From contig CP126743.1 in NCBI GenBank assembly GCA_036287865.1, positions 372,001-436,000 on the forward strand: DNA of 64,000 nt. Reading direction: 5' to 3'. This document shows positions 44,527-58,255 of this stretch, one piece after another; positions within the stretch are counted from its first letter, which is position 1; the number at the start of each line of letters is the position of its first letter. The notes beneath the pieces were generated by a model that was not told the origin of the DNA, did no database searches, and saw only the letters and a list, made by a program, of their open reading frames with translations. The DNA is from Fluviibacter phosphoraccumulans_A. GTDB lineage: Bacteria > Pseudomonadota > Gammaproteobacteria > Burkholderiales > Rhodocyclaceae. The position numbers and the translations under genes are program-made.

Positions 44527-45526
44527 CCAGCAGAATGAGACTGCCGTTGTTCAGGTGATAAGCCGTTACGCTTTGTAGTGCTTTGAAGTACGCGGCTTCC
44601 TGTTGATCGGCATTGCCTGGGCAGGCCATACGGGTGCTGGCGGCCTGGCTAAATTGAAGTGCCTCTTTGTTACCGAGTGTGACTGAGCTGGTGTAACGGT
44701 TACAGTTGCTGTTGCCGTAGGCTTTGTTGCCATCGATGGTAAGCGTTGGTGCGTTGCTCGATACGCGATCGCCATTGATGCGAATGGCAACCCAGTCGGT
44801 ACCGTTAAGCGGGGTGGGTTTGTCAATGGCTTTGGCAAGTTCGCTGTGTGCTGCATCCAGTTGTGGTTGTAGGGCTGGGGTTTTAAGTAATATGGTGCCA
44901 ATCAGTGTGTCGAGTACCTGGCCGGAGCGCACATCAAACGGGTGGTGGGCGCCGCAGACAATGCGGTGGCGACCATAGGTTTCTGCCCGGCGCATGATGG
45001 CGGGTGCATAGTCGGGCAATAGATTGGCCAGAATCACGGCGCTGCTAAAGGCCATGGTGGTGTGGCCGCTCGGGTCGCTGGCGTTGATGTCAAAGTTTTT
45101 GGGGGGCAGGCAGGGGGTGATGCTGCTGTCAACCTGGTAAGGACGCTGACGGTTGAAGTAGTCCTTGAAAATGCCTGTCTGGATGTTCTCGTTGGCGCGT
45201 ACGGTTTTAAACAGGGCTTTTGTGGCGGGTAGCTGATCCAGATCAAAGCCGGGTAGTGTGTCGGCAAAGAGGCGGACGCTCTCATTGGCCGCATCTTTTT
45301 TAGCGGCTTCGCGTTGTGCAGGCGTGGCGTCGGCCATGGAGGCTTTAACGTAGGTGCGTTCTGCCTCGGCATCAGGCGAGTTATCCGGCGGGAGTGCGGG
45401 CAGGATTTGTGCGGGCACAAAGGTGCCGGGCGGCAGCATCACTGGTTGCTTGGCGAATGCCGGCAGCGCTATACATAAGAAGATGGCGCTGATTAGTGCC
45501 AGGTGGTTTGTGCGGATGCTTGTCAT
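44483..45526 (-). CDS. Exported PAP2-type acid phosphatase fused to a META (HslJ-like) domain
   Basis: About 347 residues. A signal peptide (LALISAIFLCIALPAFA) follows ATG 45526; an in-frame ATG at 45601 lies inside the toxin gene and is rejected. Residues from about 95 to 225 carry the class A acid phosphatase motifs: KDYFNRQRP (K-x6-RP), DPSGH (PSGH) and GRHRIVCGAHHPFD (a variant of SR-x5-H-x3-D). After about residue 245, NGTDWVAIRINGDRV, NSNCNRYTSSV and STRMACPG match a META/DUF306 domain like that of HslJ. The protein would hydrolyse phosphate monoesters in the periplasm. The domain combination is unusual. Confidence 0.8.
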   Translation of the reverse strand: MTSIRTNHLALISAIFLCIALPAFAKQPVMLPPGTFVPAQILPALPPDNSPDAEAERTYVKASMADATPAQREAAKKDAANESVRLFADTLPGFDLDQLPATKALFKTVRANENIQTGIFKDYFNRQRPYQVDSSITPCLPPKNFDINASDPSGHTTMAFSSAVILANLLPDYAPAIMRRAETYGRHRIVCGAHHPFDVRSGQVLDTLIGTILLKTPALQPQLDAAHSELAKAIDKPTPLNGTDWVAIRINGDRVSSNAPTLTIDGNKAYGNSNCNRYTSSVTLGNKEALQFSQAASTRMACPGNADQQEAAYFKALQSVTAYHLNNGSLILLDAEYNKVLEFVPKK

Positions 45527-45533
45527 ATAGGGA

Positions 45534-45875
45534 TTACAGGTAAGAAGCGATGTTTTGGGAAAGCATGTTGGGCGTGCTGCCAGCGGGGAGGTGTTTGCCA
45601 ATATCCATGGCGCTATGCAGGATGCGGTGGATGAGTAACTGGCTTGATGCTTCGTTCGTCCTGAAGAATATAACGTAACGCCCGAACGAGCAGGATCTCA
45701 TTTGCTCGCCCAGTTCTTGTCGGCTTGGGTAGAGCGTTGACTGCTCGCTAATGCGTTGGCATTGCATTTTGATGTCTTGGACGAAGCTTTTTGCTCGGCG
45801 CGCGTTATCTCGAGCGATATAAAGAGCGATATCTTCAAGGTCGTGCTCAGCAGAGCGTGAAAATTTCAGCTTCAC
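45534..45875 (-). CDS. parE: ParE-family toxin
   Basis: 113-residue toxin of the RelE/ParE superfamily. KLKFSRSAEHDLEDIALYIA at the N-terminus, then RRAKSFVQDI and CSFGRYVIFFRTNEASSQLLIHRILHSAMDI, follow the ParE pattern. ParE toxins target DNA gyrase. The C-terminal 20 residues extend beyond the usual family length. Its ATG overlaps the antitoxin stop (ATGA), showing translational coupling. Confidence 0.88.
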   Translation of the reverse strand: MKLKFSRSAEHDLEDIALYIARDNARRAKSFVQDIKMQCQRISEQSTLYPSRQELGEQMRSCSFGRYVIFFRTNEASSQLLIHRILHSAMDIGKHLPAGSTPNMLSQNIASYL

Positions 45876-46135
45876 GATTTTTGGCGTTCTTGTTCTTGAG
45901 CCATTTTTTCGAATTTTGCCTCAAGTCTTTCAAATACTTCTTCGGCGGGTACGGAGTCTTCATAAGAAACACCATCCCAAACGGCTGCCCGAAGTGCTTC
46001 AATTTGTTTTTGTTGCTCTTCCAGGAGTCGAAGCCCAGCGCGAACGACTTCGCTGACATTGTTGAAACGACCGGACTCCAGTTGTTCCTGAATAAAGTTT
46101 TCAAAATAGGGGTTTAGAGAAACGCTGGTCGGCAT
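45872..46135 (-). CDS. parD: ParD-family antitoxin
   Basis: 87-residue ribbon-helix-helix antitoxin. TSVSLNPYFENFIQEQLESGRFNNVSEVVRAGLRLLEEQQ is the classical ParD N-terminus. The charged C-terminal helix should bind ParE. The start ATG 46135 is preceded by AGGAG; the longer frame from 46204 has no such support. It is the first gene of the parDE pair and probably autorepresses. Confidence 0.92.
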   Translation of the reverse strand: MPTSVSLNPYFENFIQEQLESGRFNNVSEVVRAGLRLLEEQQKQIEALRAAVWDGVSYEDSVPAEEVFERLEAKFEKMAQEQERQKS

Positions 46136-46308
46136 AACAAGCTCCTTTTTAATAATAGTTTTTAAACTAAAGGCAGGTTGTGTTGTCAAACAATTGGGCG
46201 CCAAGTTTGCTGCGGTGCAAAACTGTGGCGGCCGCGGATTTGCTAGACTTTTACGCGAAACTGATAGCCTTGTAGAGGCTGCGCACTGAACAAAAGAGGG
46301 TGTTGCAC

Positions 46309-46854
46309 ATGCGTGTGTTGTTGGCTGAAGACGATTCGATTATCGCCGATGGTATTGCCTGTGCGCTGCGTAAAGCAGGCTACGCGGTTGATCTGGCCGA
46401 GAACGGCACGGATGCCGATACCGCATTGCAGTCGTGCACCTATGATCTGGCGATTCTGGATATCGGGCTGCCCCGTATGACGGGTCTGGAAGTGTTGCGT
46501 CGTTTGTGGGCGCTGATTCGCCGCAATTCCGGCGGTTCGCCACAAATGGTGTGCGGTAATCTGTCTTATGATCAGGTGGGTCGTGTTGCCACACTGAGTG
46601 GGCAAACGCTGGATCTGTTGGCACGCGAACTCGGCCTGTTGGAAATTCTGCTGGGTCGTATTGGCCGTTTGGTCAGCAAAGACCAGTTGGTGGATCACCT
46701 GTGTGGCTGGGGTGAAGAGGTGAGCCACAACGCCATTGAAGTGTATGTGCACCGCTCGCGTAAGAAGCTTGAGGCGGGTGGTGTGCAGATCGTAACGGCA
46801 CGCGGTTTAGGCTACTGTCTTGAAAAACCGCACGAAGACAAAGCACCGGCCTAA
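46309..46854 (+). pseudogene. OmpR/QseB-type response regulator with an internal deletion
   Basis: 181 residues instead of about 220. The receiver starts normally (MRVLLAEDDSIIADGI, phospho-acceptor in LAILDIGLPRMTGLEVLRRL) but then jumps to WALIRRN. The segment with the conserved Thr/Ser, the Gly-Ala-Asp-Asp-Tyr stretch and the conserved Lys, roughly 45-50 residues, is missing in frame. The winged-helix DNA-binding domain (SKDQLVDHL, NAIEVYVHRSRKKL, TARGLGYCLE) is intact. It cannot fold as a normal receiver and is probably inactive. Its partner kinase, encoded directly downstream and overlapping its end, is also broken. Confidence 0.85.
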
Positions 46855-48252
46855 CCAGCGCTCCCTGTCCGGGGAGATTCTCGACTGGATGCTGGCGCCA
46901 CTGCTGTTTGTGTGGCCGCTCATGCCATGTCGGTAGCAGCCAATCCATTTGATCAGAGTTTACGAGAAGACGCGCTGGCCATTTCGCGTCAGGTGCATTT
47001 TGTGGATGGGGTGGCGCAGCCGGTGGTGAGCTTCTCCCGCTCGGCGCACGCGCTGTTACGTTCGGATGAAACGGATGTGGTTTATTACCATGTGATTTCT
47101 TCCGACGGAAAGTTATTACATGGCGATCGGGAGCTGCCGGTGCCGATACCGATGCAGAAACCGAAGACCCCGGAAAACGAAGTCGGGTTTCGCGATGCCG
47201 AGTTAGGTGGCGAAGAGCTGCGTGTGGCTTATACCTTGGTGACCTCGCCAGATAACCCGAAGGATTGGGTGCTGGTCGAAGTGGGAGAGTCGCTGGAAAA
47301 ACGTAATCAGCTGATTAACCAGATTGTAGCAAGCGTGATCTTGCCGTAGTTCTTTATTGTGCCGGTGGTCGTAGTGCTGGTGTGGTTCGGGCTGGCGCAG
47401 GGTCTGCGACCGCTACAGTTTTTACAGGCACGCATTGCCTCGCGCCGCGAGAACGATTTGTCACCAATGACGGCGCGTCGTTTGCCGGAAGAGATTCAGC
47501 CGCTGGTTGAGGCGTTTAACGATCTGCTGGATCGGATGCGTGACAACCTTGAGGTGCAGCAACGATTCATTGCCGATGCGGCCCACCAGCTTAAGACACC
47601 ACTTACGGCTTTGAAGACTCAGGCGCAACTGGCGATGTATGAAGACGAGCCCGAAGCTTTACGTGGGTCGTTGCAACGTATTGGTAGCAGCGTGGATCGT
47701 GCGTCTCACCTGATGTCTCAACTGCTCACGCTGGCGCGGGCAGAGAGTAGCGGTGGCGATACGCAAGCGCCGGCCAGCGGTGTGCCGGTGTTCGGCAATG
47801 CGTTTCTGTTGCGCGAGTTGGTGAGCAACCTGATTGATAACGCCATACGCTATACCCCCGGTACGGAAGATTCGCCGTGGCAGATTCATGTGCGCGTGAC
47901 GGATGTGCGGGAAGCGCCGCATTTAACTCAGACCGATGAAGGCGCGTTGATTAAGCGGCCGACCCGTTGGGCTGTGCTCGAAATTGAGGATACCGGCGTG
48001 GGGCTGAATGAGGCGCAGGCCGAATTGGTGTTTGAACGCTTCTTCCGTGTAGATGATGCGAAGACTTCGGGTAGCGGCCTGGGCCTGCCGATTGTGCGGG
48101 AGATTGCTACATACCACCTCGGTGAGGCGCGGTTGATTCCTAACGCTTCTGGCAAGGGGGTTACAGCGCAGGTACGTTTGCCGCTGTACGTGGTGGCGCC
48201 GCCAGCACCTGTATTGCCGTACCGCCCACCAGTAATGCCGGGCTCGGTATAA
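46820..48252 (+). pseudogene. QseC-like sensor histidine kinase, broken by a frameshift/deletion and a stop codon
   Basis: A frame from TTG 46820 reads SLSGEILDWMLAPLLFVWPL and then shifts near 46920 into another frame (SVAANPFDQSLREDALAIS). This continues through a periplasmic sensor region to a TAG at 47347-47349. Reading resumes at once with FFIVPVVVVLVWFGLAQGLRPL (second membrane helix). The HAMP region, ADAAHQLKTPLTALKTQ (H-box), NLIDNAIRYTP (N-box) and GSGLGLPIV (G-box) follow to the stop at 48250. The stop replaces what is probably a Gln codon (CAG to TAG). The kinase is almost certainly non-functional. Confidence 0.88.
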
Positions 48253-48306
48253 TTTGCCGGAGTTGAAGTTATTGCGATTTAAAGCTTTTGTACGCAAGGA
48301 TAAAAA

Positions 48307-49335
48307 ATGATCAAAGTCGGCATCGTTGGGGGTACGGGTTATACGGGCGTTGAGCTGCTGCGTTTGCTGGCAGCGCACCCGGGCGTTGAACTGAAAGCCA
48401 TTACCTCACGGGGTGATGCCGGCTTGCCCGTGGTCGAGATGTTCCCTAACTTGCGTGGTCGGGTGGATTTGGCGTTTGAAGATCCGGCCAAAGCTGATTT
48501 GGCGGCCTGTGATGTGGTGTTCTTTGCGACACCGAATGGCATTGCCATGCAACAGGCACCTGAGTTACTGGCCAAAGGCGTGAAGGTGATTGACCTGGCG
48601 GCCGATTACCGCATTAAAGATATTCCGACCTGGGAAAAGTGGTACGGCATGACGCACGCCAGTCCGGATTGGGTGGGTAAGGCCGTGTATGGTTTGTCAG
48701 AGATTAATCGCGATGCCGTGAAGAAAGCGCAGCTGATTGCCAACCCGGGTTGTTACCCGACAGCGGTGCAGCTTGGCTTCTTGCCGCTGATTGAAGCGGG
48801 TGTCATCGATGTAAGTTCGTTGATTGCCGATACCAAGTCCGGCGTATCGGGTGCGGGTCGTAAGGCTGAGATTCCAACGCTGTTTGCCGAAGTCAGTGAC
48901 AACTTTAAGGCCTACGGTGTGCCCGGTCACCGCCACCTGCCGGAGATTCGTCAGGGGTTGTCGCTTGCGGCTAATAAAGACGTGGGTCTGACCTTTGTGC
49001 CCCATCTCACACCGTTGATTCGCGGTATTCATGCTACGCTGTATGTGCGCATTACTAAAGAAGCCGATTTCCAGAAGCTCTTTGAAGAGCGTTACGAGGG
49101 CGAGGCTTTTGTCGATGTGCTGCCAGCAGGCAAGCACCCGGAAACCCGTTCGGTACGCGCCTCGAATGTGTGCCGCATTGCCGTACATCGTCCGCAAGGC
49201 GGCGACACGCTCGTGATTCTGTCGGTGATCGATAACCTGGTGAAGGGCGCGGCGGGGCAGGCGGTTCAGAATATGAACCTGCTGTTTGGGTTGCCAGAGG
49301 CCACGGGTCTCGAAATCGTTCCGGTATTGCCGTAA
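48307..49335 (+). CDS. argC: N-acetyl-gamma-glutamyl-phosphate reductase
   Basis: 342-residue NADPH-dependent enzyme of arginine biosynthesis, converting N-acetylglutamyl phosphate to the semialdehyde. IKVGIVGGTGYTGVELLRLL is the Rossmann motif. The catalytic cysteine is in ANPGCYPTAVQLG. KSGVSGAGRK and PGHRHLPEI are also conserved. Complete and host-like in composition. An AAGGA ribosome binding site precedes the ATG. Confidence 0.96.
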   Translation: MIKVGIVGGTGYTGVELLRLLAAHPGVELKAITSRGDAGLPVVEMFPNLRGRVDLAFEDPAKADLAACDVVFFATPNGIAMQQAPELLAKGVKVIDLAADYRIKDIPTWEKWYGMTHASPDWVGKAVYGLSEINRDAVKKAQLIANPGCYPTAVQLGFLPLIEAGVIDVSSLIADTKSGVSGAGRKAEIPTLFAEVSDNFKAYGVPGHRHLPEIRQGLSLAANKDVGLTFVPHLTPLIRGIHATLYVRITKEADFQKLFEERYEGEAFVDVLPAGKHPETRSVRASNVCRIAVHRPQGGDTLVILSVIDNLVKGAAGQAVQNMNLLFGLPEATGLEIVPVLP

Positions 49336-49417
49336 TGCATCCTTGCTGCCCGAGTGGTTTTATTTTTCGGGCTTTGTGCTTAAATGAGATATCTGACTGT
49401 TTTGCTGGAGTATTGCC

Positions 49418-49771
49418 ATGACTGAAGCCGCTGAAGTTTCTACAGAATTTCTAACGTTCACTGATGCCGCTGTTGCCAAGGTGGCCGACCTGATCGCCGA
49501 AGAAAACAACCCGAACCTCAAGCTGCGCGTATTTGTTACCGGCGGTGGCTGCTCGGGCTTTTCGTATGGGTTCACCTTCGACGAAGAAGTGAATGAAGAC
49601 GACACCACGGTAGAAAAGGGCGGCGTCACGCTGCTGATCGATTCGATGAGCTATCAGTATCTGGTGGGTGCTGAGATTGATTACACCGAAGGCCTGCAGG
49701 GTTCGCAGTTCGTGATTCGTAACCCGAATGCGACGTCAACCTGCGGCTGCGGCTCGTCCTTCAGCGTTTAA
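49418..49771 (+). CDS. erpA: Iron-sulfur cluster insertion protein ErpA
   Basis: 117-residue A-type carrier that delivers Fe-S clusters to apoproteins. The three cluster cysteines are seen in GGGCSGF and TCGCGSSF. LRVFVTGGG and LIDSMSYQYL are the surrounding conserved segments. It overlaps the convergent anmK stop by four bases. The argC-erpA neighbourhood is common in Burkholderiales. Confidence 0.95.
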   Translation: MTEAAEVSTEFLTFTDAAVAKVADLIAEENNPNLKLRVFVTGGGCSGFSYGFTFDEEVNEDDTTVEKGGVTLLIDSMSYQYLVGAEIDYTEGLQGSQFVIRNPNATSTCGCGSSFSV

Positions 49772-50919
49772 GCGGGCGTAATATTCCCTAAAATGCGCGG
49801 GCCGGCCGAGCCGGTCACCGCGCTCAGGTTGCCAGGTAGCCCATCGAGGGTGCGTTGCGCTAGCCAGGCAAAGGCCGCCGCTTCGATAATGTTCGGATCC
49901 ATGTCGTAACGTGCTGTTGTATCGACCTGCATGTTCGGCAGCTCTGAAGCCAATGCCTGCATTAGTTGCGGGTTATGTGCCCCACCACCACAGACTAGGA
50001 GTTCCACGGCCGGGTCGCAGTAATTGCGGGCGGCATCTGCCAACGTGCGGGCGGTAAAAGCCATGAGTGTTGCCTGTACATCTTCCGGGCTTAGGTTGAA
50101 CGGCGCGGCTTGAGCCTGCAGCCATTCCAGATTGAATTGTTCGCGGCCGCAACTCTTGGGCGGCTTCTGGGCAAAAAATTCATGCGAGAGCAGTTGGGTG
50201 AGCAGTGCATCGTTTTTGCTGCCATTGGCGGTGAAGTTGCCATCGCGGTCAAAACGTTCGCCGGTGTGTGCCTCTACCCAGGCATCCATGAGGACATTGC
50301 CGGGGCCGCAGTCGAAGCCGATGACCCGCGCTTCGGATCCCGGTGGGGGTAGGTAAGTCAGGTTCGCCATGCCGCCAATGTTGGCGATGATGCAGCCACC
50401 TTTCTGGCGCGAGGCATTAAAGACGCTGGCGTGAAAGACGGGCACGAGTGGTGCGCCCTGTCCTCCAGCAGCAATGTCACGCTGACGGAAATCGCTAATC
50501 ACGGTAATGCCGGTGGCTTCGACCAGGGCATGCGGTGCATTTAATTGGAGTGAATAGCCACTACCGGGTTGGTGGCGGACGGTCTGACCGTGCGCGCCAA
50601 TAGCGGCAATTTGCGCTGGGTCGATGCCGGTTTTCTGCAGCAGTGCGGCAATGGCTTGTACGTAGCATTCCACCAGTGCCTGGCCGGCGATCTGGCTGCG
50701 GTGTAGTTCATTCTCCTGCGGGCTTTGCAGGGCGAGGAACTCCTGGCGCAAACCGTAAGGCATGGCAATGAAGTGGTGGCCAACAAGCGTCATGCGGGCG
50801 CCCGTGCTGGCGTCCTGGCGCATGAGTACGGCGTCAACGCCATCGAGACTGGTGCCGGACATCAAGCCAATGAAATGCCGGACGCCGCTATCTAAAGGTT
50901 GCTGTGTCGAAGAATTCAA
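49768..50919 (-). CDS. anmK: Anhydro-N-acetylmuramic acid kinase
   Basis: 383-residue cytosolic kinase that hydrolyses and phosphorylates 1,6-anhydro-MurNAc recovered from cell-wall turnover, giving MurNAc-6-phosphate. FIGLMSGTSLDGVDAVL, GAHGQTVRHQPG, NIGGMANLTYLPP, FDCGPGNVLMD and VCGGGAHNPQLM are the ASKHA-fold nucleotide and substrate motifs. Complete. Convergent with erpA and divergent from tyrS. Confidence 0.95.
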   Translation of the reverse strand: MNSSTQQPLDSGVRHFIGLMSGTSLDGVDAVLMRQDASTGARMTLVGHHFIAMPYGLRQEFLALQSPQENELHRSQIAGQALVECYVQAIAALLQKTGIDPAQIAAIGAHGQTVRHQPGSGYSLQLNAPHALVEATGITVISDFRQRDIAAGGQGAPLVPVFHASVFNASRQKGGCIIANIGGMANLTYLPPPGSEARVIGFDCGPGNVLMDAWVEAHTGERFDRDGNFTANGSKNDALLTQLLSHEFFAQKPPKSCGREQFNLEWLQAQAAPFNLSPEDVQATLMAFTARTLADAARNYCDPAVELLVCGGGAHNPQLMQALASELPNMQVDTTARYDMDPNIIEAAAFAWLAQRTLDGLPGNLSAVTGSAGPRILGNITPA

Positions 50920-51029
50920 GCCGGTTCTCTTATCTGTTGGGTAAAATGCGCACTGATAAATAATAACTGCAGTCTAACAAAGCTGCTGCCTCGCCGGTTG
51001 GCGCGGCATTCTGTTTTTGGGGTCGAATT

Positions 51030-52232
51030 TTGGAACAACATATCAAGGACGCACTGGCGCTAATCAAGCGTGGGTCAGATGAGCTGCTGGTTGAAGCCGA
51101 GCTGGTTGAAAAGCTGAAGAAGGGGCAACCGCTGCGCGTGAAGGCGGGCTTTGACCCGACGGCGCCGGATCTCCATCTGGGTCATACGGTGCTGATCAAT
51201 AAGCTGCGTCACTTCCAGGAGTTGGGCCATGACGTGATGTTCCTGATTGGCGACTTCACCGGCATGATTGGGGACCCGACCGGTAAGAACACCACGCGCC
51301 CACCACTCACGCGTGAGCAGGTGGAAGAGAACGCCAAGACCTATCAGGAGCAGGTGTTCCGTATCCTGGACCCGACCAAAATACAGATCTGTTTTAACTC
51401 CAGCTGGTTTAACGAACTGGGTGCGGTCGGCATGATCAAGCTGGCGGCGCAGAACACTGTGGCGCGCATGCTGGAGCGCGATGATTTCTCCAAGCGCTAT
51501 GGCAATAATCAGCCGATCGCCATTCACGAGTTCCTGTATCCGCTGTGTCAGGGCTACGACTCGGTGGCGATGAAAGCGGATATCGAGTTGGGCGGTACGG
51601 ATCAGAAGTTCAATCTGCTGATGGGTCGCGAGCTGCAGAAACATTACGGCCAGAGTCCGCAATGTATTTTGACGATGCCTTTGCTGGAAGGCCTGGACGG
51701 CGTGAACAAGATGTCGAAGTCGCTGGGCAACTACGTAGGTATTACCGATGCGCCGAACGAGATGTTCGGTAAGCTAATGTCGGTGTCAGATGTGCTGATG
51801 TGGCGTTACTTCGAGCTGTTGTCGTTCCGCAGCGAGGCCGAGATTGCCAAGTTCAAGGAAGAGATCGCTGGCGGGCGGAATCCGCGCGACATCAAGGTGC
51901 TGCTTTGTGACGAGTTGGTGGGGCGTTTCCACGGTGCGCAAGCTGCTAAGGATGCGTTGGCTGACTTTGAAAACCGGTTCCGCCAGGGCGGTATTCCCGA
52001 TGACATTGCAGAACTGACGATTGATACGGCGGGTGCCGGAATGGGCATGGGGCAGGTGCTAAAGCAGGCGGGCCTGGTGGCCAGCACGTCAGAAGCCTTC
52101 CGTCAGATCGAAGGCGGCGGCGTGCGCGCCGATGGTGAAAAGCTGGCCGATCGTGCGCTGCAATTGGCCGCAGGCACCGAGGTGGTCTTGCAGGTGGGCA
52201 AGCGTAAATTTGCCCGCGTCAAAATTATTTGA
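51030..52232 (+). CDS. tyrS: Tyrosyl-tRNA synthetase
   Basis: 400-residue class I synthetase of the TyrRS-beta type. The HIGH motif is HLGHTVLI and the KMSKS motif is KMSKSLGNYVG. FDPTAPDLHLGH and GGTDQKFNLLMGR are typical. A C-terminal S4 RNA-binding domain is present (GVRADGEKLADRALQL). It starts with TTG at 51030. Intact, directly upstream of the rrn operon. Confidence 0.95.
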   Translation: MEQHIKDALALIKRGSDELLVEAELVEKLKKGQPLRVKAGFDPTAPDLHLGHTVLINKLRHFQELGHDVMFLIGDFTGMIGDPTGKNTTRPPLTREQVEENAKTYQEQVFRILDPTKIQICFNSSWFNELGAVGMIKLAAQNTVARMLERDDFSKRYGNNQPIAIHEFLYPLCQGYDSVAMKADIELGGTDQKFNLLMGRELQKHYGQSPQCILTMPLLEGLDGVNKMSKSLGNYVGITDAPNEMFGKLMSVSDVLMWRYFELLSFRSEAEIAKFKEEIAGGRNPRDIKVLLCDELVGRFHGAQAAKDALADFENRFRQGGIPDDIAELTIDTAGAGMGMGQVLKQAGLVASTSEAFRQIEGGGVRADGEKLADRALQLAAGTEVVLQVGKRKFARVKII

Positions 52233-52383
52233 TAATTCTGACCTAAGGGGGTTGCGCCCCCGGCGAACTGTTGTTAAAGTTCGCCCCCTCCTGAAGTGCG
52301 CGATATCTGTGGATGTGGCACAACACTTTAGGGGCTTGAAAAACGGTTTTGGATCCCAATATCAAATTTCAAGAAAAGAAGTG

Positions 52384-52412
52384 TTGACAGGGTGATTTTG
52401 AATTGCTACAGT
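52384..52412 (+). promoter_or_regulatory. rrn promoter
   Basis: TTGACA, 17 bases, then TACAGT. A perfect -35 hexamer with a reasonable -10, about 190 bases before the 16S gene. The 52233-52600 stretch also holds a short GGGGG/CCCCC hairpin after tyrS and the boxA site. Confidence 0.7.
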
Positions 52413-52456
52413 TTTACCTCTCTGCTGACGGCGACATTGGTTGTTGTGAGTGGAAC

Positions 52457-52468
52457 TGATCTTTAACA
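52457..52468 (+). promoter_or_regulatory. rrn leader boxA antitermination site
   Basis: TGATCTTTAACA, matching the boxA of bacterial rrn leaders that binds NusB/NusE. A hairpin-forming stretch (AGTCC-ttcg-GGACT) follows at about 52511-52524. Confidence 0.75.
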
Positions 52469-52600
52469 AATTAGACAACCGATAGGTGTGGGTGTTTGCT
52501 TGATGGGGACAGTCCTTCGGGACTGCCCAAAGAGTTAAGTAGTGCACTTACGCCTAAGGATAGAAATATCCGTCAAGCGTGAGTTTTAAAATCAGGAATT

Positions 52601-54143
<1,543 letters not shown>

Positions 54144-54204
54144 GAGAATTCTCTGTTGGGTAAGCATCCACGTCTATCGGTTGTTGAGTAGGTCTCGCAA
54201 GAGC

Positions 54205-54280
54205 GGGTCTGTAGCTCAGCTGGGAGAGCACCGTCTTGATAAGGCGGGGGTCGTTGGTTCGAGCCCAACCAGACCCACCA
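54205..54280 (+). tRNA. ileT: tRNA-Ile (GAT)
   Basis: Cloverleaf with GGGTCTG/CAGACCC acceptor stem, anticodon loop CTTGATAAG and encoded CCA. Lies in the 16S-23S spacer, as usual. Confidence 0.97.
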
Positions 54281-54427
54281 AACCTTGTCGAGACGAGAAG
54301 CCAAGACAAATCTGAGGGGAAACCTAAAGAAATGTTTAGAGAGTTTGGCAAGTGATACGAGGCGCGAAGTGCCGCCGCATACATCTGTATGCAAGGTACT
54401 GAGCAACAACGTAGCGCGCAGTCAAAA

Positions 54428-54503
54428 GGGGGATTAGCTCAGCTGGGAGAGCACCTGCTTTGCAAGCAGGGGGTCGTCGGTTCGATCCCGTCATCCTCCA
54501 CCA
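54428..54503 (+). tRNA. alaT: tRNA-Ala (TGC)
   Basis: Cloverleaf with GGGGGAT/ATCCTCC acceptor stem, anticodon loop TTTGCAAG and encoded CCA. Second spacer tRNA of the operon. Confidence 0.97.
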
Positions 54504-54591
54504 AACCTTGGTGCAGCGCTTGAGACCTGGATTTAAGTAAATGACTCGATTGGGTTATTTAGTTAAATCTAGTAGGTAACACTACTCGGTT

Positions 54592-54603
54592 TGATCTTTA
54601 ACA
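54592..54603 (+). promoter_or_regulatory. Spacer boxA before 23S
   Basis: TGATCTTTAACA, the same boxA sequence as in the leader, located in the spacer about 200 bases before the 23S gene. The rest of 54504-54799 is ordinary spacer, containing the sequence that pairs with the region after the 23S end to form the processing stalk. Confidence 0.7.
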
Positions 54604-54799
54604 ATTTGGAGAAGTACGTATATTGGGCGCCGACAACTAATGCCTGATATACGAGTTGTGATTGCATCGTAGGACTTTCGGGTACTCATACCGGAAGGAC
54701 TGCAAACACGGCGATTGTCTGGTTTAACAGCTAGGCTAGACGAATCGCCACTTAGAGCTACCTATAACGACGTCTCGCGAGAGAGTTCAAGGTTATAGG

Positions 54800-57680
<2,881 letters not shown>

Positions 57681-57831
57681 ATAACCTTGAATTAGGTTAG
57701 TTAAGCTCTAAGTAAAATTCTGCAGTACGCTGCAATCACAACAACCAATGTCGGCAGCGAAGCCAAAAGCCTCGCTCACATACTTCTCCAGATACGGTCT
57801 GCTGATCCAATCATCAGACCACCCCCTTCGC

Positions 57832-57944
57832 TTGGCGGCAATAGCCTTTCGGACCCACCCCTTCCCATCTCGAACAGGACCGTGAAACGAATGAGCGCCA
57901 ATGATAGTGAGCACTTCGCTCGCGAAAGTAGGTCACCGCCAGGC
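57832..57944 (+). rRNA. rrf: 5S ribosomal RNA
   Basis: TTGGCGGCAATAGC at the start pairs with GGTCACCGCCAGG at the end. CCCATCTCGAACAGG is the conserved loop. About 113 bases. The spacer 57681-57831 between 23S and 5S shows no tRNA. Confidence 0.95.
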
Positions 57945-57957
57945 ACCCCATTCAAAA

Positions 57958-57993
57958 AAACCCATCCCTCACAAAGGGGTGGGTTTTTTATTT
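57958..57993 (+). terminator. rrn operon terminator
   Basis: AACCCATCCC / GGGGTGGGTT hairpin followed by TTTTATTT directly after 5S. Confidence 0.93.
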
Positions 57994-58133
57994 GCTGCAA
58001 TTAAAGGCGCGTTAGCTTTTAGTGCTGCACTTCAACACGCCTTGGCTTGTCTGCAGTTACCTGTGTAGGCGTGAGCCGGTAATTTATCCTTGCTGTAGCA
58101 CTGCAATTATTGTTTCTGGCTGGTAGAATTCTG

Positions 58134-58234
58134 CGTGGCGGGTCTCCTCGCATTGTTAGGTCGTGAACCGGGTCAGGTCCGGAAGGAAGCAGTCCCAGCG
58201 ACTGAGGCAAGTGCCGGGGGTCGGGCTCGCCACC
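58134..58234 (+). ncRNA. ffs: Signal recognition particle 4.5S RNA
   Basis: The apical loop GGTCAGGTCCGGAAGGAAGCAG is the SRP domain IV signature bound by Ffh. GTGGCGGG at the 5' end pairs with CTCGCCAC at the 3' end. About 100 bases. It lies directly upstream of dnaX, a common betaproteobacterial order. Confidence 0.93.
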
Positions 58235-58255
58235 CTTTTATTTTGCAGATCCCTT

